Below are positions 25,001-33,349 of a stretch of 64,000 nt of DNA, piece by piece (within the stretch, counting starts at the first letter, position 1; the number at the start of each line of letters is the position of its first letter). The stretch lies in NCBI GenBank assembly GCA_963844695.1, contig CAWJPL010000027.1:124001-188000 (forward strand), read 5' to 3'. Source of the stretch: RYN-230 sp963844695 (GTDB lineage Bacteria; Actinomycetota; Actinomycetes; Streptosporangiales; Streptosporangiaceae). Both the position numbers and the translations under genes were made by a program. Under the pieces are notes generated by a model that was not told the DNA's origin, did no database searches, and worked only from the letters and a program-made list of their open reading frames with translations.

Positions 25001-26184
25001 GCGACAGAGTGTCCGGCGCACCGATGCGCGCCACGACGTCGGCGCCGGCCCGGTCCCGGGTGATCATGTCGAGGCGGCCGCCCGCGACCTGCAGCCGCAG
25101 CGTGGCCGCGTCGGCCGGCCCGGGCTGGCTTCCGGTCACCTCGATCAGGGTCACGCCGTCCACCCCGTCGCCGCCGAGCTGGTCGCCCGGATGGACGGCC
25201 GCGCCGTCCACGATCACCACGTGGTAGGGGAGCGAGCCGCCGCCCTGGGTGCCCCGGCCGGGGGAGAAGCGCGGCCGGTCCTTGATGTCCGCGCCCAGCA
25301 TGGCCTCGAGCTGCGGCAAGGTCTCCGCCATCAGCCGGACCGGCCCCGCGGCGTCCCGCTCGGTGGCGTGCAGCGCGTGCGGCAGCCACTTGGCCCAGTC
25401 CCACTCCCGCCATCCGGTCCGCCGGGGCGCAGACGCAGATCCGCACCTCTTCCGGGGAGTGGAACGCGGCCAGCTGGGCCGTCATCGCGCGGATCATGCC
25501 GCGGGCCGCGCCCGGATCGCCGGCCACGCAGACCCGGCTGAACGCGCGCAGGGACATGCCGACCGGCAGCTCGGGCACCCGGGCGTGGGTCCGGATGAAG
25601 CGGCGCAGCGCGCCCGCGCACAACGGGTCGAGATCCTCGGCGGGCTTGGTCTGCGGCGGGACCAGCCGCACCCCGAGCTGCTGCGTGCCGGTGCCCAGCC
25701 GGATGGTGCCGAAATCGGCGTCCTGCGGGCGGCGTTCCCACACCCGGGCATGCTGGTTGGCCGCCATCACCCACCACAGCGCGGCCGGCAGCGGGCTGGT
25801 CCACTCCAGCGCCTGCCGCTGCGCGCGGGCCGCCCGCCGCACCTGCCGCCGGATCTGGCCCAGATAACGCAGGTAGTCCCGGCGCTGGCCGTTCAGCCGG
25901 AGCTTGCGGTCGCCCTTGCCGCGGGCCATCTGGCCCAGGGCCATCCCGCCCATGCCCAGGCCCATCGCGCCCCCGCCCACCCAGCGCAGCGAGCCGGAGC
26001 CCGACCCGGACATCATCGCCACCATGCCGAACGTCATCGCCAGCATGGGCAGGTAGGTCATCATCTGCTGCAGGCCGTCGGAGGCGACCTCCGGGATTTC
26101 CGGGGGTGGCTGGAGCACGATCTCGCCGTGCGGCATCTCGGGCGCCTCGCGCCGCTCCTGACGCCGCACAATGACGGTGCTCAC
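22081..26184 (-). CDS. eccC: type VII secretion ATPase EccC, two frame breaks
   Basis: This is the FtsK/SpoIIIE-type motor of the ESX system, about 1367 aa. Two hydrophobic stretches (MMTYLPMLAMTFGMVAMM; GGGAMGLGMGGMALGQM) lie near residues 35-80. Three ATPase domains follow with Walker A GATGSGKSELL, GGPQSGKSTML and GDMESGKSNLL, and Walker B-like LVDFKGG, CLDFGGG and VIDYRR. The frame is broken at 25406-25408 (extra base; the repaired sequence reads MAEWDWAKWLPHALHATERD) and restored in the linker between the first and second ATPase domains, about 23880-23950, inside short direct repeats. I chose the GTG at 26184 (VIVRRQERR follows) because GGAAGG lies upstream. It is encoded opposite to the other ESX genes. 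Confidence 0.93.
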   Translation of the reverse strand: MSTVIVRRQERREAPEMPHGEIVLQPPPEIPEVASDGLQQMMTYLPMLAMTFGMVAMMSGSGSGSLRWVGGGAMGLGMGGMALGQMARGKGDRKLRLNGQRRDYLRYLGQIRRQVRRAARAQRQALEWTSPLPAALWWVMAANQHARVWERRPQDADFGTIRLGTGTQQLGVRLVPPQTKPAEDLDPLCAGALRRFIRTHARVPELPVGMSLRAFSRVCVAGDPGAARGMIRAMTAQLAAFHSPEEVRICVCAPADRMAGVGLGQVAAARAARHRAGRRGAGPADGGDLAAARGHAGRGHQGPAALLPRPGHPGRRLAPLPRGDRGRRGRPSGRPARRRRGGRRDPDRGDRKPARAGRRGHAAAAGRGRPPRHDHPGPGRRRRRGAHRCAGHSVAGGGGSPGPRAGAAAPGPGRRAGRGRARGEHHPDRAARHRRGPGAGLAGAVAPAPGPEPAPGADRPRRQRPAGRAGHQGVRAGRHGTPRPGHRRDGVRQVGAAPHPGARARADPSPRGAELRAGRLQGRRDLPRPGGPQPRLGRHHQPGAGTAAGRPDAGRAARGDGPPPGAAPVSGQLRVGPRLRARPGTRNRPHPAADPVRRGQRVLRAARGQAGVHRPVRDDRAAGPVPRSAPAAGLAAAGGRAAARPGHSAVLPDRAAHVLGRGVADRARRAGRLRAAVGPRQRLPEDRRGRHDQIQGRLRLRPGGDGRDGAATVSAALPGHGRPVWPRLHQPPGDPGGGRRARRDRRGKTSRSNQTSEARPAEARPGEAVTARAAGPTAPQESLLDRVVRQLAGQGQAARPIWLPPLGLAPALNVLLPPLFITPRGCTTDDERWRGRLQAVAGVVDRPFEQRRDALWADLSGAAGHVGVAGGPQSGKSTMLRTLICSLALLHTPEEVQFYCLDFGGGTVGAVAGLPHVGGVATRQQADRVRRTVAELQALLDRREHEFASQGIESIAAYRSMRASGEIAGDGFGDVFLVVDGWLTVRQEYEQLETAITALAARGLGYGVHVIAATNKWSEFRPGIRDLLGTKFELRLGDPYESEMGRALAMNVPERSPGRGLTRDGQHFLTALPRIDGQPSTDGLADAVRKLVETVDVAWTGPRAPEVRMLPEVFPVTGLPSVDQVPAAVPFGIDETTLSPVSLDFSADPHFLALGDMESGKSNLLRLVAEGIVARYPPERARLIVIDYRRSLLDAADTAHRIGYAASSPAAASLVNDAREALLERLPSARLTAEELRARSWWKGSDLYLIVDDYDLVAGATNPLLPIMDLLPQARDIGLHVVLARSAGGAGRAMFEPVVQRLREMGTPTLLMSASKDEGQLFGVKPQALPPGRGYLVARRGAPRLVQTALASEAAPVGAGPSRPPIR
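23884..23950. repeat. short direct repeats in the eccC linker
   Basis: About four imperfect copies of a 15-17 bp unit, GCTGGTCTGGCTTCG and variants, encode a Pro/Lys/Glu-rich linker on the minus strand. The reading frame of eccC shifts back within or next to this array, so copy slippage is the likely cause. Confidence 0.7.
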
Positions 26185-26560
26185 CGCTCGCCTTCCTGCC
26201 GCTGGCCGGCCCGGGCCAGCCCGGCCCGGGGGCGGCGGCCTGCCGCCGGAGGTGCCGCGCCCGCCCGCCGGCCGTGCCGCCGAGTTCCCATTTTGCGGGC
26301 GAATCCGCCCATTCGGTCGGCATACTGCCAAATGGGCTGAGCCCGGGTGGGCTGAGCCCGGGAGTCTGACCGCGCCGGCCAGCCGGGGCCGCGCCGCGGC
26401 GGGAGAGCAGCCCGGCGGCGCACAGGATAGCGGCAGGCCCAGCCGGGCAGCGGGCCCAGCGGAACGGCGGGCACAGCCGGGCGGGGCGGGCACAGCCGGG
26501 TCAGCCGGCCCAGCCGGATGGCAGCACAGCGGAGCGGCGGAGGGCGGGGAAGGGAACGAG
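26185..26560. promoter_or_regulatory. 376-bp divergent promoter region between eccC and eccD
   Basis: No gene is supported, although both strands have open frames through it. The centre holds the only AT-richer patch (about 26286-26336), bounded by CCCATTTTGC and GCCAAATGGG, a near-perfect inverted repeat with one mismatch. GGGCTGAGCCCGG is directly repeated at 26334-26362, and CAGCCGG words recur up to 26520. The region must hold promoters for both ESX transcription directions. Confidence 0.5.
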
Positions 26561-27958
26561 ATGAGCGCCGCCAGCGGAGCGGACATGTGCCGTGTCACGG
26601 TGGTCGGGCCGCAGCGGCGGGTGGACCTCGCGCTGCCCGGTTACATTCCCTTCGCCGAGCTCTTCCCCGTCGTAGCGAGGTTCGCCGGCCTGGACCGGGC
26701 CGCGGCCGGCGAGGCCGCCAGCGGCTGGGTGCTGCAGCGGCTGGGCCAGGCCCCGTTCTCCCTCGACGCCACTCCGCAGCAGGCCGGCCTGCGCGACGGG
26801 GAGCTCATCTACCTGAGCCCGCGGGCCACCCCGCTGCCGGAGCTCGCTTTTGACGACGTGGCCGACGTCATCGCGGTCGGCGTGGGGGAGCGGCCGGATC
26901 GGTGGGGCCCGGCCGACACCCGCCGGGTCGCGTTCGGTGCCGCGGCCGCCGGCCTGCTCGCCGGGATCGCCGTGCTGCTCCTGTCCGGCCCGCCCTGGAC
27001 CGTGCCCGCGTTGACCGCTGGCCTGCTCGCCGTGGTCCTGCTGGGCGGCGCGGCGGCCGCCTCGAGGGCGGCCGGTGACGCGGGCGCGGCGGCGGTGCTG
27101 GGCTGGGCGGCGCTGCCCTACGCGCTGCTGGCGGGGCTGCTCGGGCCGGGCCGGTCGGTGCCGCTGGGCCACCTGGGCGCGCTGGAACTGGTCTCCGGCT
27201 TCGCGGCGGTGTTCCTGGCCGCCACCGCGGCGGCGGTGGTGACCGCGGAAGGCGCGGCCGTGTTCTTCGGAGCCGCAGGTGCCGCGCTGCTCGGCGTGGC
27301 CGGCGCGGCCCTGGACTACGGCTTCGCCGGAGTTGGCTCCGCGGGTGCGGCCGCGGTCATGGCCGCGCTGGCGCTGGCGCTGACCCCGCTGATCCCGGCG
27401 GCTGCCTTCCGGCTGGCTGGCCTGACCCTGCCGCCGGTCCCGCGTGACGCCGACGAACTGCGCCGGGACACCCTGACCGTGCAGGGGGGCCAGGTACTCG
27501 AGCGCACCGCGGCCGCCGACCGGGTGGTCACCGGGGCGGTCTCGGGTATCGGCCTGGTCGCGGCCGTGGCCGGGACGGCGCTCGCCCTCGGCCACGGCTG
27601 GCTGCCCCGGCTGACCTGCGCTGTGCTGGGCTGCGTCCTGCTGCTCCGGGCCCGGGTGTTCCGCGGCCGGGCCCAGCGCCTGTGGCTGCAGGTCCCCGGG
27701 TACCTGGCGCTGTTCCTGCTCGCCGTGGGTGCCGCGTGGCACGGGGCCACCCTGCGGAACGTCGGGCTCATCGTGCCGTTGCTGGTCATCGGCGCGGCCG
27801 TTCTCGTCGGGGCCGGGATGTGGCTGCCCGCGCACCGGGCCTCACCGTTCTGGGGCCGGGCCGCGGAGATCCTCGACCTGGCGCTGGTCATCAGCCTCGT
27901 CCCGCTCGCGCTCGGCGTGGCCGGGCTGTTCGGTTACGTCCGCGGGCTGTCTGGCTGA
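26561..27958 (+). CDS. eccD: type VII secretion integral membrane protein EccD
   Basis: This 465-aa ESX membrane pore component has an N-terminal ubiquitin-like (YukD) domain of about 90 residues (CRVTVVGPQRRVDLALPGY, ELFPVVARFAG, LRDGELIYLSP), then about 11 hydrophobic membrane segments from residue 125 to the end. The ATG at 26561 has AAGGGAACGAG upstream and gives the expected family length. The frame is intact, unlike its neighbours eccC, eccB and mycP. It is followed by eccB after 13 bp, so they are co-transcribed. Confidence 0.93.
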   Translation: MSAASGADMCRVTVVGPQRRVDLALPGYIPFAELFPVVARFAGLDRAAAGEAASGWVLQRLGQAPFSLDATPQQAGLRDGELIYLSPRATPLPELAFDDVADVIAVGVGERPDRWGPADTRRVAFGAAAAGLLAGIAVLLLSGPPWTVPALTAGLLAVVLLGGAAAASRAAGDAGAAAVLGWAALPYALLAGLLGPGRSVPLGHLGALELVSGFAAVFLAATAAAVVTAEGAAVFFGAAGAALLGVAGAALDYGFAGVGSAGAAAVMAALALALTPLIPAAAFRLAGLTLPPVPRDADELRRDTLTVQGGQVLERTAAADRVVTGAVSGIGLVAAVAGTALALGHGWLPRLTCAVLGCVLLLRARVFRGRAQRLWLQVPGYLALFLLAVGAAWHGATLRNVGLIVPLLVIGAAVLVGAGMWLPAHRASPFWGRAAEILDLALVISLVPLALGVAGLFGYVRGLSG

Positions 27959-27971
27959 GGCGGCCACGACC

Positions 27972-29388
27972 ATGCAGACGCGCAGGGACCTGCTCCAGGC
28001 TCACCGGCTGATGACCCGGCGGGCGGCGCTGGCCCTGCTCCAGGCCGAGCCGGACCCGCCGGACCAGCCGCTGCGGCGGCTGAACGTCGGGCTCATCTCC
28101 AGCGTCCTCGTCGCGGTGATCGTGGCCGCCGCCTTCGGGGTCTGGGGCCTGCTCGCGCCGGGCGACGCGCAGGGCCTCACGTCAGCGGGCACGCTCATCA
28201 TCGACAGCCAGACCGGCACGTCTTACATCTGGTGTGACCATCACAAGCTGTGCCCGGTGGTGAACTACGCGTCGGCCCGGCTGGCGCTCAGTTCGTCCGC
28301 GCCGGACCAGCGAACGGTCAGCCAGGCCTCCCTGGCCCGCTATCCGCGGGGCCCGCTCATCGGCATTCCCGGTCTGCCGGAACCGCTGCCCGACGCGCAC
28401 ATGCTGGTCGGCCAGCCCTGGTCGGTCTGCGTGCAGACGGTCACCGACGCGGCCACGCTGCAGCGGCAGACCACCACCACCCTGGTCGGCGGGCGCCGGG
28501 TCGGCGGCCGGCCGATAGCCGCGGCGAGGGCGCTGCTGGTGGCCTCCGCGGGCCGGGACTGGGTGCTGTGGGACGGGCAGCGGCTGATGATTCCGCGGGG
28601 TATCCAGCAGAACGTGCTGACCGCCCTCGCCGCCGCCGGGTCACCAGGCGGTGTCCCCGCCACCTGGCTGAACGCGTTCCCGCAGGGCTCCGACTTCGCG
28701 CCGCCGCCGATCCCGGGGTTCGGCCGCCAGGTGCGTGGCCCCGCGGGAGGGACGGCCCGTATCGGGCAGGTGTTCACCACCACGTCGGCGGCAGGCGGAT
28801 CCCGGCAGTTCTACGTCTTGCGCCGCGCCGGGCTGGAACCGGTCACGCAGACCCAGGCGGCCCTGCTGAACGCCGCGCGAGGCCAGGTTCCGCAGGGGGC
28901 GGTAGCCCCTTCGGTCGTGGCCGACGACCGGGACCGTGCCACGATGACCCCCGGTGGCCTGCCGCAGCGGATGCCGTCGCTGGTCAGCTACGACCCGGCG
29001 GCCCCGCTCTGCGTGGTGTACTCCGGGGCCGCCGCGACCCGGGGGTCGGGCGGGCGGCTCACCGTCGGCGGGACCGTGCCCGGCGGCGGCTTGCCGGTCG
29101 GCCCGCCCGGCAGCCGCACCCAGATCGCCCTGCCGCCCGGGAAGGCCACCCTGGCCGGGATGGTGCCCGGGCCCCGCGGGGGCTTCGGCTGGGAACACCC
29201 CGGCGGTGACGGGTTATTTTCTTGTCTCCGGGGGCCGCAGGTACGGGCTCGCGTCCCCGGCGGTCGCGGCCATGCTCGGGTATCACCTGGGCGCGCAGCG
29301 CACCCTGGTGCCCGCGAGCGTCCTTGACCTGATCCCGGCAGGCCCGGGGCTCGACCCGGCCGCCGCCCGGCAGCAGGTCAGCGGCTGA
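27972..29388 (+). CDS. eccB: type VII secretion protein EccB, frameshifted near the end
   Basis: This single-pass ESX core protein is about 471 aa after repair. The cytoplasmic start QTRRDLLQAHRLMTRRAALA is diagnostic for EccB, followed by LRRLNVG and a membrane span (SVLVAVIVAAAFGVWGLL), then the large periplasmic repeat domain with the Cys pair in YIWCDHHKLCPVV. At 29211-29213 one extra G shifts the frame; the alternative frame gives the true C-terminus GYFLVSGGRRYGLASPAV and the end at 29388. The uncorrected frame would lose the last repeat. EccB contacts EccC, EccD and MycP in the membrane complex. Confidence 0.92.
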
Positions 29389-29723
29389 GATCCGGGCTGC
29401 AGCCGGCGAGATCCGGGCTGCTGGCCGCGGCTGAGATAAAGCTTCGATCACGCACCGCGCCCGGCTGCGGGGCTGGCTGCTGGGCTGCCTCCGGGGCTGG
29501 CGCAGGTAGGCCTGGATCCGGCCGCGTGGATCCGGCGGCCCGGCCCGTCGACGGCCGAATCGCTTCATGTCACAGTTGCGCTGATTTGGTTGACAGTGCG
29601 TCTTTACAGCCCCTTGAATAACCCGTGTGCTGGCCCCTGGAGGGCCCGATTCCTGAGTGACAGTCGGGGGCTGGAAGCGGACATTGAGTTGAATACAGGA
29701 TTCCAGACGGGGAGGTGCGGCAA
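29389..29723 (+). promoter_or_regulatory. 335-bp region with promoter for the WXG100 genes
   Basis: No gene is supported. GAGATCCGGGCTGC is directly repeated just after the eccB stop (29387-29422). TTGACA at 29590-29595 with TTGAAT 18 bp later (29614-29619) is the best sigma-70-type promoter in the ESX locus. It would give the WXG100 pair its own transcript, with a leader of about 100 nt. Confidence 0.55.
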
Positions 29724-30038
29724 ATGGCAGCCGAGTCTGCTTTCAACCGGGCCGCCATGGCGCAGGCGGCCGTCCAGGTGGAGGACGCAGTAGGCCAGAT
29801 CCGCGGCCAGCAGTCCACGCTGGCCGGCCAGCACGGCGACCTGATGGCGGGCTGGCAGGGTGAGGCGGCGACCGCGTTCACCAGCGCTTACGAGTCGTTC
29901 AACAGTGACTTCAGCCAGGTGCTGAGCGCGCTGCAGGGGATACACGAGAAGCTGGGCGCGACCCGGACCCGGTACCAGTCCACTGAGGACACGCAGGCGG
30001 CCGCGGCGAACCGGGTTCGCGGACTGCTCAACGGCTGA
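29724..30038 (+). CDS. WXG100 family ESX substrate (EsxA/B-like)
   Basis: This 104-aa WXG100 protein is the small helical hairpin type secreted as a dimer by ESX systems. The turn motif is MAGWQGEAATAF, with Trp-x-Gly at about residue 47; the flanks are two amphipathic helices. The ATG at 29724 lies nine bases after GGGGAGG; the alternative GTG at 29715 is too close to that site. The next gene, 19 bp downstream, is also WXG100 and is probably its dimer partner. No clear C-terminal YxxxD/E motif is visible here. Confidence 0.93.
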   Translation: MAAESAFNRAAMAQAAVQVEDAVGQIRGQQSTLAGQHGDLMAGWQGEAATAFTSAYESFNSDFSQVLSALQGIHEKLGATRTRYQSTEDTQAAAANRVRGLLNG

Positions 30039-30057
30039 GCACGGAGGCATTGACGAA

Positions 30058-30351
30058 ATGAGCGAATACACGAGGGCCGTGTTCGGATCCCTGCAGACGG
30101 GAGAGGCCGATTTTGCCAGCACCTATGCCCAGCTGCAGTCGACGATCTCCACCCTGGACGGCCAGCTGAAGTCCAGCCTCTCCCAGTGGGACGGCGAGGC
30201 GCAGCAGGCGTACTACGTGGCCAAGGCGAAGTGGGACGCGGCCATGGCCAACATGGCGGCGGTGCTGAACAACCTGCGCGGCGTGATCGGCGAGGCGCAT
30301 GTGAACTACAGCTCGACCGAGGCGTCCAACGCCGCCCTCTGGGGCGGCTGA
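30058..30351 (+). CDS. WXG100 family ESX substrate (EsxA/B-like)
   Basis: This is a 97-aa WXG100 protein with the turn SLSQWDGEAQQAYY (Trp-x-Gly near residue 44) and two helices. A possible YxxxD-type signal, YYVAKAKWD, follows the turn, while the C-terminus ends NAALWGG. The ATG at 30058 has GGAGG upstream. It pairs with the preceding gene as the second half of an EsxA/EsxB-like dimer. Both are transcribed with the large substrate gene that follows. Confidence 0.93.
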   Translation: MSEYTRAVFGSLQTGEADFASTYAQLQSTISTLDGQLKSSLSQWDGEAQQAYYVAKAKWDAAMANMAAVLNNLRGVIGEAHVNYSSTEASNAALWGG

Positions 30352-30425
30352 CCGCGCCGGCCGCCCACCGCCAGGCGGGCGGCCCGGGCAGCGGAAGGTG
30401 ACGTCCAGGTAGCGGGAGGCTGGTA

Positions 30426-32486
30426 GTGGGCGGCTCGTATGACGCCTTGATGCTGCGTCAGCAGCAGCAGTCGCAGCAGCCGACCCCGGGCAGGTACTCG
30501 GGGACGGCGGTGCCGCACGTCAACGGGCCCAGTTACAGCGGCTACAGCCAGCCGCAGAACTGGGCCGACCCGGCAGTGTCCGGCCGCGACCTGATCGTGC
30601 ACCGGGACGTGCTCCGGCAGGTGGCAGCCGACCTGGCCCGGATGGCCGACCAGCTGCAGACGACCCTGAGCGCCTGCGCCCCGGCCGCCGCCCTGGCCGG
30701 CGGGGCGGCCGGCAGCTGGGCGCAGGCGCAGCAGCTGAACCAGGTGATGTCCAGGGCTCACGCGGGCGTCACCCAGTTCACCGGGCAGCTCCAGCAGGCG
30801 CACACCGACATGGCCGCCCGGCTGGCCACCTCGGCGGACCGCTACGACGCCGCCGAGCAGCAGATCACCAGCCTGATCCACGCCGCCACCGACCCGTCCG
30901 CGACGATCATCCAGGGCGGCGGGCAGGACACGCCGGTGCAGCCCGGGTACGGCCAGAACTGGACGCCGCAGCAGCGGGCCAGCTACTACCGCATCCAGCG
31001 CCTGGAGAACATGCCAGGCAACAGCGGCCCCAATTGGACCGGCACCTACCCGATCACCGAGGACACGGACTTCTCCCAGGGCTCCGCGGCCGGCTACACC
31101 TGGGAGCAGGTCAAAGCCCTGATTGAAGCCACGGACCCAGGCGCGATCTCCTCGGCCGGGGCCGCGTACGGGCAGATCGCGTCGACGCTGACCGACATCT
31201 CCAGCCAGCTCTCCGGTCACGGCCAGACCCTGGCCGCGAACTGGGGCGGCTCGACCGCGGTCACCGCGGTCAGCCAGGTCCAGCAGCTCTACCAGACCGC
31301 GTCTGACCTGCAGGCCAATACATGGTCCGCGCAGCAGGCCCTGGCCTGGTACGGCCCGGTGCTGAGCGCCTTCCGCGGCAGCCTGCCCCAGCCGTCGTCC
31401 ACTCACCCGGCCGACGTGCAGGCCGCCAACCAGGCTGCCCAGCAGCGGATGAGCGCGCTGAACAGCCACATCGAGACGGCCTTCTACCAGATGCCCGGGG
31501 CCGTCAACAAGAACCTGCCCCCGCCGCTGGCCGGCTCGGGCGGAGCAGGCGGGCCCGGCGGGACAGCGTCCGGCGGCGGACGCGGGACCGGGGTGGGCGT
31601 CCCCGGGACGGGCTCCGGCCGCCATGCCGCGGGAGCCGGGGGAGCGACCGGGGCTGGCGCCCCGGTGACGGCCCCACTGGGCGGCCCGCCGCACCTGGCC
31701 GGCGGATCGGGGCCGGGGTCAGGGACCACGCTGGCCGGGCTGACGCCGACCGCGCCGGGCAGCACGGGGCCAGGCGGTCCAGGACTAGGCGGTCCGGGAC
31801 TGGGCGGCCCTGGAGCGGGTGGCGGATTCCCGGCCCCGGGCGGGCCCGCCCCCGGCGGCCCCGGGATCCTCCCGCCGGTACCCCGGACCGGTGCCGGCGC
31901 TGACCCGGGCGGACCTGGGTCGGGGACCAGCCCACCGGGTGAGACGCCCCCCGGGGAAAGCGGCGTCGGCGGTGAACCAGTGCCGGGCGAGGGCGGCACG
32001 GGGCTGCCCCGCAACGTCTTCCGCACGTTCGGCTCGCTCGAGGGTCAGAGTGGCCCGGCCGCGGCGGGCGAGGCCGGGCCGGGCGAAGCCGGCCTGACTG
32101 GTGAGCCGGTGCCCGGGGCGATGGCGCCCGGCGAGACAGCCACCCCGGACGGGCTCGCGGCGCAGGGTGACGCGGGGCTCGCCGGAGGCCGGATGCCGGG
32201 CTCGTTCCCGATGGCCGGGGCCGGTGGTGCGGGCGCGCCGGGCGAGGCCGACCGGAGCAACCAGTACTGGACCAGCGAAGACGAAGCCACCTGGGGGCCT
32301 GACCTTGGTCCGGGCCTGGCCGCCGGGCCGGAGACGGCGGCCGGTGACAGCATGGGCTGGATGACGCCCGGCGGCGGCGCGGGCCGGGGCCAGGACCGCG
32401 AGCGGTCCCGGCTGGCCTGGAAGTCCGAGGACGACGACTTCTGGGCTGCGGGCGGCCCGGCTGTCCCGCCCGTGATCGGGGGCTGA
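30426..32486 (+). CDS. large WXG-type ESX substrate with Gly/Pro-rich tail
   Basis: This 686-aa protein is encoded directly after the WXG100 pair. Residues 12-20 are Gln-rich. Residues 55-160 (RDLIVHRDVLRQVAADLARM, GSWAQAQQLNQVM) and 235-330 (YGQIASTLTDISSQL, LAANWGGSTAVTAVSQ) are two helical WXG/PPE-like modules, the second with a real WGG turn. Residues 360-590 are Gly/Pro/Ala-rich and likely disordered. The end carries two copies of a W-x-S-E-D-x3-W motif (YWTSEDEATW and AWKSEDDDFW). It has no signal peptide, so ESX export is expected. The GTG start at 30426 follows GCGGGAGG. The function is unknown. Confidence 0.85.
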   Translation: MGGSYDALMLRQQQQSQQPTPGRYSGTAVPHVNGPSYSGYSQPQNWADPAVSGRDLIVHRDVLRQVAADLARMADQLQTTLSACAPAAALAGGAAGSWAQAQQLNQVMSRAHAGVTQFTGQLQQAHTDMAARLATSADRYDAAEQQITSLIHAATDPSATIIQGGGQDTPVQPGYGQNWTPQQRASYYRIQRLENMPGNSGPNWTGTYPITEDTDFSQGSAAGYTWEQVKALIEATDPGAISSAGAAYGQIASTLTDISSQLSGHGQTLAANWGGSTAVTAVSQVQQLYQTASDLQANTWSAQQALAWYGPVLSAFRGSLPQPSSTHPADVQAANQAAQQRMSALNSHIETAFYQMPGAVNKNLPPPLAGSGGAGGPGGTASGGGRGTGVGVPGTGSGRHAAGAGGATGAGAPVTAPLGGPPHLAGGSGPGSGTTLAGLTPTAPGSTGPGGPGLGGPGLGGPGAGGGFPAPGGPAPGGPGILPPVPRTGAGADPGGPGSGTSPPGETPPGESGVGGEPVPGEGGTGLPRNVFRTFGSLEGQSGPAAAGEAGPGEAGLTGEPVPGAMAPGETATPDGLAAQGDAGLAGGRMPGSFPMAGAGGAGAPGEADRSNQYWTSEDEATWGPDLGPGLAAGPETAAGDSMGWMTPGGGAGRGQDRERSRLAWKSEDDDFWAAGGPAVPPVIGG

Positions 32487-32496
32487 CCACCCGCCG

Positions 32497-33285
32497 GTGC
32501 CTGGGGCTGGGAGACGAATCGGCGTTCTCGTGCTCGCCGCGGCGTTCGTGACCGCGGCGGGCGGGTGTGGCGCGGGCTCCCGGCCGGCTGGCCCGTCCGC
32601 CGGCCGCACCGGCACCGCCGGCCAGGCCAGCGCGTCCGCTCCCGCGGGCGGCAGCAGCCGCCCGGCCACGGGGGCCCAGCTGAAGGGGCTGCTCCCGGCC
32701 CAGGCGAGCCTGCCGCCCGGCTGGGTGCTCAGCAACGGCACCGGCCAGGAAATAGACAGTGGCACGGCGCTGACCGCGCCTCCGTATCTGCCGGTCCTGC
32801 CCAGGCAGTCCTGCGCCTCATGGAAAGGTGTGGACGCCCACTTCCTGCTGGTCGGCGATCAGGCGTCCACCGCACAGCTCAGCGTGACCGTGGGGCACGG
32901 CAAGACCACCAGCCTCGGCAGCGTCAACCTGGCCGGGTACTACCCCGGCTGGGCGGCCCGGCAGTTCGCGCTGATCACCTCGTTCGCCCGGCACCGCTGT
33001 GCGCCGTTCCGTACCCGCGACGAGATCACTGGCGCGCGAGTCGAGATGAGACCGTCCGTCACCGTGCTGCCCGGCCTCGGCGACCAGGCCCTGCTCATCA
33101 AGACCGTCCAGGTCAATGGCCCGCTGCCGGACGGGACCTACTATCCCGGCGACTACCTGCTCGTGGCCCGGGTAGGCGATTACCTCGCCGACGTTGACGC
33201 GCCGGCTTTCCCTGGCCGGTCGCCGGGAAAGGCCGTCCGCAGGGTCATGACCGCACTGGCCGGGCGGCTCGGCCGGCTGGGCTGA
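32497..33285 (+). CDS. putative lipoprotein of the ESX locus
   Basis: This 262-aa protein has a basic start (GRRIG), a hydrophobic stretch (VLVLAAAFVTAA) and Cys in AAGGCGAGS, a plausible lipobox. A Ser/Pro/Gly-rich linker precedes a folded domain from about residue 60 with three further cysteines (RQSCASW, RHRCAPF). The start is GTG at 32497, 10 bp after the substrate gene. Its position suggests an envelope partner of the ESX system; no named family was recognised. Confidence 0.75.
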   Translation: MPGAGRRIGVLVLAAAFVTAAGGCGAGSRPAGPSAGRTGTAGQASASAPAGGSSRPATGAQLKGLLPAQASLPPGWVLSNGTGQEIDSGTALTAPPYLPVLPRQSCASWKGVDAHFLLVGDQASTAQLSVTVGHGKTTSLGSVNLAGYYPGWAARQFALITSFARHRCAPFRTRDEITGARVEMRPSVTVLPGLGDQALLIKTVQVNGPLPDGTYYPGDYLLVARVGDYLADVDAPAFPGRSPGKAVRRVMTALAGRLGRLG

Positions 33286-33349
33286 GCCGGGCTGCGGTGC
33301 TGCCGGCCGCCGCGGCGGGTGCGCTCTGCGCTAGCAGGCCGCACGGTGC

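Noticed and set aside
26185..26598. N-terminal extensions of eccC and eccD through their shared upstream region
   Set aside because: Both extensions are Pro/Ala/Gly/Arg-rich and overlap each other. The starts at 26184 and 26561 have ribosome sites and match the family N-termini.
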